Shown here piece by piece: positions 41,902 through 47,782 of a stretch of DNA of 47,782 bases; position 1 is the first letter of the stretch; the number at the start of each line of letters is the position of its first letter. The translations under genes and the position numbers were made by a program. The notes under the pieces are model-generated. The model saw nothing but the letters and a program-made list of their open reading frames with translations, did not search any database and was not told where the DNA came from. Where the stretch lies: assembly GCA_020854755.1 (NCBI GenBank), contig JAHKLN010000051.1, positions 1 to 47,782 on the forward strand, read 5' to 3'. The stretch is from Methanomicrobiaceae archaeon (GTDB lineage Archaea; Halobacteriota; Methanomicrobia; Methanomicrobiales; Methanoculleaceae).

Positions 41902-43331
41902 AGTTCACGAATCCTTGCATGTACGGCATGCTGCATCTCTTCGCGGGTCGTGCAGGCTGAAACGGCGTCGGCAAGCGCACGATCGTGGAACTGATCATGG
42001 ATCCAGCGGGAGAAGTCATTCCTCGATGTATGGAACAAAAAGACATCCTCCGGAAGAAACCCGAGGATCTCTTCGAACTCATCGAGGCTGTTGGCGGAAT
42101 ATCCTGCCGGGCGTGCAGCCGAGGAGAAATGGAACGCCCTGTCGGGAGGCAGGCAGCGGAGCGCCATCGCCGCCTTCTCTGACTTCAATCGCGGCGCAGA
42201 CCGCTCTTCTGCGTCGGAGAGTATCCTCATGAAGAGTTTGAAGGAAGCATATGCCTCTTCCTGCCGGAGATGGTGATGCGGCCTGCCGCAGGATCGCGAC
42301 TTCATCGCCATTGACCGGAGGTAATCGGTCGCCTGAAGAATTCTCAAGGTCTCTCTGTCATACGATAGGTCAGCCGCCCTCTTCAGTGCCAGGATCGCGG
42401 AATGCTGCATCATGTTCATCTGCCCTCCGATACCCGCCCCCTGCACAATCGGCAGGTTGCCTGCCGGCGGGTGCCGGGCGATCCGTGAGGGATGCGCAGA
42501 CCTGATGCCCCGCTCCGCGAGGGCTGCCGGCAGCGATGCCAGAAAGTCAGGTATGCCGCTCTCCCTGCGGAGATGATCGGCGAGTGCCGCATAGTCTGCA
42601 TTGAGGTGAATGCAGTCGCCGGGGGCTGCGGCAAGCACGCCGGCAAACGCATCGGCGGAGAGCGGGTAGCGCTCCCGGCAGATCTGCTGAAACCGCGCCG
42701 CCAAATCGTCGGATAGCGTGCAGTTTCGAACCAATACCGGCAGATCGCCGTATGCGTAGACGAGATTGGGGTTTATATCCGGATATCCGGCGCTATCCGC
42801 CTCGATTGAGATCGCCGACAGCCCGCACCCGCGTACCGTAGAGGCGATGGATGGCGCGAGGACTGCCCCGGCATGATCAAAGACCCGGGGAGCAGCATGG
42901 AAGAGATCGCCCATCAACCGGAGATGAAGCGTGATCTGTGCGGAAAACTCCTCCGCATCGAGAAAGAGCCCGGCGATGCTGTTGTAGTACGTACGGGCGA
43001 GAACCTCTGCGTTCCTGTGGGCAGCAGTCTCGCCGATGAGATCGAGGGCGTCGGGTGCCCACCGCTCCAGCTGCTCGACCATTACACCCGATATGCTGAA
43101 GGCGCACAGCAGGCCACCATCGAGCCAGTCGAGCAGTATTTTGGTGATCGGGATGTAGCACTCGAGAGCACGCCGTCTGATCGCCTCTCTTCCCTGCGGG
43201 CTGAAGTACGCTTCTTTCGGATCGCGCCTTCCCTGCACTGACCCCTGCGCAAAGCCGGTATTGAGGCGGTATGGCTGATGAATAGAGAAGCAGAAACAGA
43301 CTTCGGGCACACCGGCCATCATCCCTGTCAT
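41883..43331 (-). CDS. GH57 alpha-amylase-like protein with altered catalytic motifs
   Basis: A 482-residue GH57 family member and first gene of the glycogen operon. It begins VCFCFSIHQPYRLN (HQP motif) and retains RNAEVLARTYYNSIAG and LVRNCTLSDDLAARF, the scaffold of the MJ1611-type alpha-amylases. Where those enzymes have FRNTELIY, this protein has FDHAGAVL with no Glu; where they have DYETFGEH, it has DYAALADH, keeping Asp246 and His but losing Glu, Phe and Gly. It may be inactive, changed in specificity or regulatory. A TATA box at 43354-43364 puts transcription at ATG 43331, so the operon appears leaderless; ATG 43322 or 43319 are alternatives. Confidence 0.82.
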   Translation of the reverse strand: MTGMMAGVPEVCFCFSIHQPYRLNTGFAQGSVQGRRDPKEAYFSPQGREAIRRRALECYIPITKILLDWLDGGLLCAFSISGVMVEQLERWAPDALDLIGETAAHRNAEVLARTYYNSIAGLFLDAEEFSAQITLHLRLMGDLFHAAPRVFDHAGAVLAPSIASTVRGCGLSAISIEADSAGYPDINPNLVYAYGDLPVLVRNCTLSDDLAARFQQICRERYPLSADAFAGVLAAAPGDCIHLNADYAALADHLRRESGIPDFLASLPAALAERGIRSAHPSRIARHPPAGNLPIVQGAGIGGQMNMMQHSAILALKRAADLSYDRETLRILQATDYLRSMAMKSRSCGRPHHHLRQEEAYASFKLFMRILSDAEERSAPRLKSEKAAMALRCLPPDRAFHFSSAARPAGYSANSLDEFEEILGFLPEDVFLFHTSRNDFSRWIHDQFHDRALADAVSACTTREEMQHAVHARIRELWNLLK

Positions 43332-43353
43332 CGGAGGTATGTTATGGTCCGGG

Positions 43354-43364
43354 CATATATACTT
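43354..43364 (-). promoter_or_regulatory. TATA box of the glycogen operon
   Basis: The minus strand reads AAGTATATATG. It is centred about 27 bp from ATG 43331, consistent with a leaderless five-gene transcript. Confidence 0.55.
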
Positions 43365-43619
43365 TCACCCTGCAACAACGCTCCCTGTACTCCTGAAGAG
43401 CATTTTCGGGTGCCTGTGCCGGGCCGCAGCGGTTTGAGCAGCACTCATGCCGGCATACCCTTTCCAAACGCAACCAGAAGAAGGAACCTATGCCTGGATC
43501 ATCTGCAGGACAGCAGGAGAAGCACCATAGGGAAGGGTTTATCGTGTGGCGGATGAGGCGCCCGGCGATCGGCAGGGCAATCGAATGCCCCTGAGGCGAG
43601 AGAGTCCGGATACCCCCGA

Positions 43620-43720
43620 ATCTTCTATATCATAACCCGGCTCGATTCTCACAGGAAACGCACATGTTGCCCTGCAGGCTACAGGCGCAACTGTTGGAAG
43701 GGCGCTGCATCCTGTGCCCC
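43620..43720 (+). repeat. Dispersed composite repeat, locus 9 (partial)
   Basis: Partial plus-strand copy upstream of the decarboxylase gene. It has the flank ACCCGGCTCGATTCTCACAG, a core stem GCC-CTGCA-GGC at 43669-43679 and tail TACAGGCGCAACTG, after which the usual ATGAAAA is changed (TTGGAAGG). The upstream open frame that would extend the decarboxylase is this repeat. The rest of 43365-43620 shows no gene. Confidence 0.6.
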
Positions 43721-43740
43721 GAAGCGGGGGCGAAGAGGAA

Positions 43741-43750
43741 TTATTATTTA
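43741..43750 (+). promoter_or_regulatory. TATA box of the decarboxylase gene
   Basis: TTATTATTTA, with transcription expected near 43772 and the strong GGGAGGG ribosome-binding site at 43774-43780 before ATG 43784. Confidence 0.5.
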
Positions 43751-43783
43751 GCCGCCTTCATAATCTCCATCCTGGGAGGGTTC

Positions 43784-46090
43784 ATGGAATATTCCGGAGA
43801 GTTTCCCATACTGATCATCGATGACGAGCTTCGAGCCGAAAGCGCAGAGGGCAGCATGTCGCGGGAGATCGTGCGGGAGCTGGTAAAGAGCGACTTCAGA
43901 GTCATCGAGGCGCTCACTGCGCGAGAAGGGATATCCGCATTCCTCTCCCACCCCCATGTCAGCTGCGTCATTCTCGACTGGGATCTCCCCCCGGATCCTC
44001 AGAACGGGATACTCACCCCTGCCGATATCATCACAAGGATCAGGGAGAGGAATGCACGCCTGCCCATCTTCATCTACACCAGCAAGTTTGCCATCAGCGC
44101 CCTTCCGCTCGAGATCATTACCAACATCGCCGGGTACATCTGGAAGATGGAGGATACCCCTGACTTTATTGCCGGGCACGTCAAACGGGCCGCCAGGCGC
44201 TATCTCGACGACGTGCTGCCTCCGTTCTTCCGCGGGCTTGTCGAGTACGTGGACGAGTCCCGGTACGGCTGGCACACGCCGGGGCACATGGGCGGGGTGG
44301 CCTTCCTCAAGACCCCTGCCGGGAGAATCTTCTTTCAGTTCTTCGGGGAGAATACGCTCCGCGCAGATCTCTCGGTATCGGTTCCGGAACTGGGTTCCCT
44401 GCTCCGGCATACCGGAACGGTCGGGGAGGCGGAGCGGAGGGCGGCGCAGATCTTCGGATCTGACCGGACCTACTTTGTCACCAACGGCACATCGGGCGCA
44501 AACAAGATCGTCTGGCTCGCGTGCGTGACCCCCGGCGATATCGTCCTCGTCGACAGGAACTGCCACAAGTCGGTGATGCACGCGATCATCCTGACCGGCG
44601 CGGTGCCTGTCTACCTCCTCCCGGCACGCAACGCCTTCGGCATCATCGGGCCGATCCGGAGCGGGGAACTTCGCGCGCAGGCGATCCGGGAGCGGATCCG
44701 GGACTCCCCGCTCACCGGCGGCCTATCCTCCGGCAGAGCGGTACTTGCCGCAGTCACAAACTCCACCTACGACGGCCTCTGCTACAATGTCGAGGAGCTC
44801 GGGCGGCAGCTCTCGGATCTGGTGACCTACCTCCATTTTGACGAGGCGTGGTTCGGCTATGCGAAGTTCCATCCCCTCTATGCGGGCAGATACGGGATGC
44901 ATCCGCCGGCAGCAGAGGACCCCACCGTCTTTGCAACCCAGTCGACCCATAAGGTGCTTGCGGCGTTCTCGCAGGGATCCATGATCCATATCAGGCAGGG
45001 GACGAGGCCGGTTGATCACCAGCGGTTCAACGAGTCATACATGATGTTCACCTCAACCTCTCCGCAGTACTCGATCATCGCCTCTCTGGACGTGGCGGCG
45101 AAGATGATGGCCGATAGGTCGGGGAAGTTCCTGATCGAAGAGGCGCTTGAGGAGGCGATCGTCTTTCGGAAGAAGATGGTGACGGTCGGCAGGGAGATCG
45201 AGAGCGGGAGCGGCCCGGACGGACAGCACTGGTGGTTCAGGCCCTGGCAGCCGGACCGGATCAGCCTCTCGGGCAGAATGGTGCCCTTTGAGGAGGTCGA
45301 CGAGGATACCCTGAAAGAATCCCCTGACTGCTGGACGCTGAAACCCGGCGACGGATGGCACGGTATTGCAGGGATTGAAGAGGAGTATATCATGCTCGAT
45401 CCCATCAAGGTCACCCTGCTCACGCCGGGGATCGATGCCGAAGGAAAGATGGAGGACCGGGGAATCCCGGCGAGCATTGTTACGAAGTACCTGAGGAGCA
45501 ACGGGATCGTGGTGGAGAAGACCGGCTTCTACTCGTTTCTGGTCCTCTTCACGATGGGGATCACAAAAGGGAAATCCGGGACCCTTCTTGCCGAACTCTT
45601 CAGGTTTAAAGCACTGTACGACGAGAACAGCCCTCTTTTAGAGGTATTCCCCGATCTTGTGCGGGACTACCCCGTCCGGTATGCGGGGCTCGGGCTGCAG
45701 GATCTCTGCAGTGAGATGCACGACTGCTTACGGCAGATGGATATCACCGCGGTGATATCCCGGATGTATGAGCGGCTGCCTCTCGCCGCCATGACGCCGG
45801 CGGCGGCCTATCAGCGCCTCGTCCGGGGGCAGGTTGCCGAGGTGCCGATTCGCGAGGCGGAAGGGAGGGTCTCTGCGGTGATGGTCGTCCCGTATCCCCC
45901 GGGCATTCCCATCCTGATGCCGGGCGAGGCGTGCACACGGGAGACGGAGGCGATCCTTTCATACCTTGCACACAGCGAGGACTTCGACAACAGGTATCCC
46001 GGGTTTGAGAACGAGGTGCACGGGATCGCGATGCGGGAGGAGGACTACAGGAAAACCTATTGCCTGCAGTGTATTGACGGCAATGATTGA
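43784..46090 (+). CDS. Orn/Lys/Arg decarboxylase, PLP fold type I, with N-terminal receiver-like wing
   Basis: A 768-residue decarboxylase, probably making a polyamine precursor (agmatine if arginine-specific). The N-terminal receiver-like wing (FPILIIDDELRAESAEG, CVILDWDLP with Asp65) is typical of biodegradative bacterial decarboxylases. The large domain has WHTPGHMGG, TNGTSGANKIVW, LHFDEAWFGYAKF and TQSTHKVLAAFSQGSM, with Lys390 as the PLP Schiff-base residue. The C-terminal domain has GHxEV-like ends. Length is closest to the arginine decarboxylase AdiA type (about 750). The start is set by GGGAGGG; the frame upstream is repeat. Archaea usually use PvlArgDC or SpeD-like enzymes, so this bacterial type is notable. 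Confidence 0.93.
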   Translation: MEYSGEFPILIIDDELRAESAEGSMSREIVRELVKSDFRVIEALTAREGISAFLSHPHVSCVILDWDLPPDPQNGILTPADIITRIRERNARLPIFIYTSKFAISALPLEIITNIAGYIWKMEDTPDFIAGHVKRAARRYLDDVLPPFFRGLVEYVDESRYGWHTPGHMGGVAFLKTPAGRIFFQFFGENTLRADLSVSVPELGSLLRHTGTVGEAERRAAQIFGSDRTYFVTNGTSGANKIVWLACVTPGDIVLVDRNCHKSVMHAIILTGAVPVYLLPARNAFGIIGPIRSGELRAQAIRERIRDSPLTGGLSSGRAVLAAVTNSTYDGLCYNVEELGRQLSDLVTYLHFDEAWFGYAKFHPLYAGRYGMHPPAAEDPTVFATQSTHKVLAAFSQGSMIHIRQGTRPVDHQRFNESYMMFTSTSPQYSIIASLDVAAKMMADRSGKFLIEEALEEAIVFRKKMVTVGREIESGSGPDGQHWWFRPWQPDRISLSGRMVPFEEVDEDTLKESPDCWTLKPGDGWHGIAGIEEEYIMLDPIKVTLLTPGIDAEGKMEDRGIPASIVTKYLRSNGIVVEKTGFYSFLVLFTMGITKGKSGTLLAELFRFKALYDENSPLLEVFPDLVRDYPVRYAGLGLQDLCSEMHDCLRQMDITAVISRMYERLPLAAMTPAAAYQRLVRGQVAEVPIREAEGRVSAVMVVPYPPGIPILMPGEACTRETEAILSYLAHSEDFDNRYPGFENEVHGIAMREEDYRKTYCLQCIDGND

Positions 46091-46220
46091 TGGATTTTCG
46101 GGCAGGCCTGAAAAGAAGAGGATACTCTTCATTATCTTCGTATTCAGGCTTTATAGTGCAGTTATACGCGGAATTATCGGCCAGACGGCCTGGAAACTTG
46201 TTGTAAATGCACGGAGCGGA

Positions 46221-46237
46221 AGCGCCAAAGGGGCGCT
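46221..46237. terminator. GC-rich hairpin after the decarboxylase gene
   Basis: AGCGCC and GGCGCT form a 6-bp stem around AAAGG. It lies between the decarboxylase stop and the next promoter, so it may act as a terminator or 3' stabiliser. No U-run follows directly. Confidence 0.35.
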
Positions 46238-46246
46238 TAGTAAATG

Positions 46247-46256
46247 TTTTATAATC
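46247..46256 (+). promoter_or_regulatory. TATA box of the betaine-binding lipoprotein gene
   Basis: TTTTATAATC, giving transcription near 46277 and a leader of about 60 nt before ATG 46337, longer than most genes in the window. Confidence 0.5.
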
Positions 46257-46295
46257 TTAATCTGAACAATAAATGTTCGCTATTGAGCAGTTCGA

Positions 46296-46313
46296 AGAAT
46301 TCATCTGAATTCT
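46296..46313. promoter_or_regulatory. Perfect 18-bp inverted repeat in the leader of the lipoprotein gene
   Basis: AGAATTCA and TGAATTCT are exact 8-bp arms separated by TC. The site lies about 20 bp downstream of the predicted transcription start and 24 bp before the ATG, a good place for a repressor. A small-stem RNA regulator is the alternative. Confidence 0.4.
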
Positions 46314-46336
46314 GACTTTTCACTGGTTGTGTTGAA

Positions 46337-47215
46337 ATGGATACAAAACGACAGACTATTCTTGTTATCGTCAGTATCGCGGCCATCCTTCTGGCGGCAG
46401 GCTGCGTCGCGTTCGGCGATGAAGAGGGAAGGCAGGGCGACACCGATACCGTCGTCATGGCGTACTCTTCCTGGGGAACGGCCATGTCGAGCACCAATGT
46501 CATGAAGCTCGTCCTTGAGGAGGCCGGATATAATGTGGAGACCGTCATGGTCGATATTGGAGTCATCTTCCTTGGCCTCTCGACGGGTGAGGTTGACTGT
46601 TTCGTTGATGCATGGCTTCCTTCGTGCCACAGCGAGTACATGAAGGCGTATGGCGACAAGATCGATATCGTCCGCTATAACATGGAAGGTACGCGCATCG
46701 GCATGGTCGTCCCCGCCTATGTAACCATCGATTCCATTGAGGAGCTCGGTGAGCATCAGGAGCGGTTTGGCGGCGAGATCATCACCATTGAACCCGGTTC
46801 GGGAACGATACGGATGACCGAGGCCGCCATTGAAGAGTACAATCTCCCCTACAAGGCCGTGGCGGGGAGCGAGGTGGCGATGCTGGCCGCACTCAAAAGG
46901 GCAATCGGAAACGACGAATGGGTGGTCATCACGGGATGGACCCCACACTGGAAATTCTCCCGCTGGGACCTCAAGTACCTCGATGATCCCAAGCTCATGT
47001 ATGGCGAAGAGGAGTACATCGCCACACTCGCCCGGATGGGGCTCGCGGAGGATATGCCTGAAGTCTATGCGATTCTCGAGCGATTCCACTGGGATCCCGA
47101 CGACATGAACTCGGTGATGTACGATATCGAGCACGGGATGAGCCCGGAGGATGCCGCTGCGGCATGGGTGAACGCAAACCCCGACAAAGTAAACGAGTGG
47201 CTCGGACGTGCTTAA
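46337..47215 (+). CDS. Glycine betaine/proline-type ABC transporter substrate-binding lipoprotein
   Basis: A 292-residue OpuAC-type binding protein. The lipobox (IAAILLAAGC) gives Cys23 as membrane anchor. The mature part has VVMAYSSWGTAMSSTNVMKL, VDIGVIFLGLSTGEVDCFVD, AWLPSCHSEYMKAYG and VVITGWTPHWKFSRWDLKYL, with aromatic residues (Trp, Tyr) suited to a betaine cage. Its role is uptake of osmoprotectant under salt stress. Permease and ATPase genes are not within the window, so it is either the first gene of an operon truncated by the window end, separated from it by a repeat, or a solo binding protein. Confidence 0.9.
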   Translation: MDTKRQTILVIVSIAAILLAAGCVAFGDEEGRQGDTDTVVMAYSSWGTAMSSTNVMKLVLEEAGYNVETVMVDIGVIFLGLSTGEVDCFVDAWLPSCHSEYMKAYGDKIDIVRYNMEGTRIGMVVPAYVTIDSIEELGEHQERFGGEIITIEPGSGTIRMTEAAIEEYNLPYKAVAGSEVAMLAALKRAIGNDEWVVITGWTPHWKFSRWDLKYLDDPKLMYGEEEYIATLARMGLAEDMPEVYAILERFHWDPDDMNSVMYDIEHGMSPEDAAAAWVNANPDKVNEWLGRA

Positions 47216-47479
47216 GCCGCCCGGATTGATTGCGGGAAGCAGGAGAGGGGAATGACCTCTTCCTGCAACTCACCCGTGTATCGCGATGAACAGGTGTTTT
47301 TTAGTTATTCTGGATTGCATGCCTGTCGGGCCCAGCAATCGTCGCATGTGATGCGCATGCGGTTGAGTAAGGGTTTTATTTCCCTGCAGGGTGATGCAAG
47401 CCTGATGAGGCGAGATCTATTGAGATTTCATCTGCCGGAAATGGCGCGATAGCCGTCGGGAATCAGCACAGGAGCGCAT

Positions 47480-47782
47480 TGAGCCGGGCTGCGAGAATTT
47501 TCGACTGCCCGGACCGGGTCGATTCTCATAGGAAACCTCATGAACCTGCGAGCAGCGCATGCGCAACCATGAAACCACATGAATCCAGGGCCACAGGCAT
47601 GCAACATGAACATGGACAATGATGCCCACCACCCATGTTCATATAAAACGCCTATGAAGCCCCTGCTGGGGCTGCAGGCGCAGCGGATGAAAATCCTTGA
47701 GCGGATATCGATATCCCGGGCACTGTTTTTGCAGACTATCCCGGGAAAGTGGACCGTGGTGGCAATCGTCAGGGGGTGGGGA
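47480..47782 (+). repeat. Dispersed composite repeat, locus 10 (runs off window)
   Basis: Two core units in tandem. The first, at 47521-47575, has GATTCTCATAGGAAACCTCA, a short stem TGCG-AGCAG-CGCA and GCGCAACCATGAAACC. The second, at 47637-47696, has TTCATATAAAACGCCTATGA, stem AGCCCC-TGCT-GGGGCT and GCAGGCGCAGCGGATGAAAA. The palindrome arm follows (GCAGACTATCCCGGGAAAG, TGGACCGTGG) and continues past the window end. The preceding 47216-47480 has no recognisable gene. Confidence 0.75.

Overview
The window reads as chromosomal DNA of a high-GC methanogenic archaeon, most likely order Methanomicrobiales (Methanoculleus or a near relative; the genus is inferred, not proven). Pointers are archaeal TATA boxes about 26 bp upstream of start codons with many apparently leaderless genes, an archaeal Trm-G10 type tRNA methyltransferase, HypD, a DUF2284 protein, methanogen-style PAS/GAF histidine kinases, a nitrogenase-like operon and a bacterial-type DnaK system of the kind methanogens have acquired by transfer.

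Layout. 1-3.97 kb: the start of a DUF4013 membrane protein, purH, a decayed IS1634-type transposase and a frameshifted unknown gene. 4.8-10.6 kb: the grpE-dnaK-dnaJ chaperone operon, a tRNA guanine methyltransferase, a small membrane/zinc-ribbon protein and an Hsp20. 11-16.1 kb: a polyprenol-kinase-like membrane protein, a TIGR04255 protein, then a divergent cluster of a TIGR04283 glycosyltransferase facing radical SAM/SPASM, methyltransferase and TIGR04282 glycosyltransferase genes, which looks like a modified-sugar or glycolipid pathway. 16.1-17.4 kb: two DUF2795 genes, one fused to four KGG-like repeats. 18.2-20.9 kb: cupin, a small CxxC protein, a PIN-like nuclease and an SDR. 21.1-24.7 kb: a three-gene nitrogenase-like operon (two component-1 proteins plus a NifH-like reductase). 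24.9-29.5 kb: tRNA-Thr, a sugar isomerase-like TIM barrel, DUF2284, a radical SAM-wHTH protein, an mscS tail fragment, hypD and tRNA-Arg. 30.9-34.3 kb: a REC-GAF-PAS histidine kinase and a lipoprotein with three META domains. 34.8-43.3 kb: a five-gene minus-strand glycogen operon. 43.8-47.2 kb: a receiver-fused arginine-type decarboxylase and a glycine-betaine-type binding lipoprotein.

The most unusual signal is not a gene. At least ten intergenic loci carry copies, in both orientations, of a composite repeat made of recurring modules. Its core holds a hairpin whose stem sequence changes between copies while base pairing is kept, framed by near-constant flanks and, in the best copy, an outer 8-bp helix. 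Further hairpins, one of them in a 144-bp imperfect palindrome, lie next to it. This suggests a dispersed structured RNA or fold-back element. The nitrogenase-like operon and the radical SAM/glycosyltransferase cluster are the best candidates for undescribed metabolism.

Positions, starts and motifs were read by eye. Family names come from recognising motifs, not from database searches.
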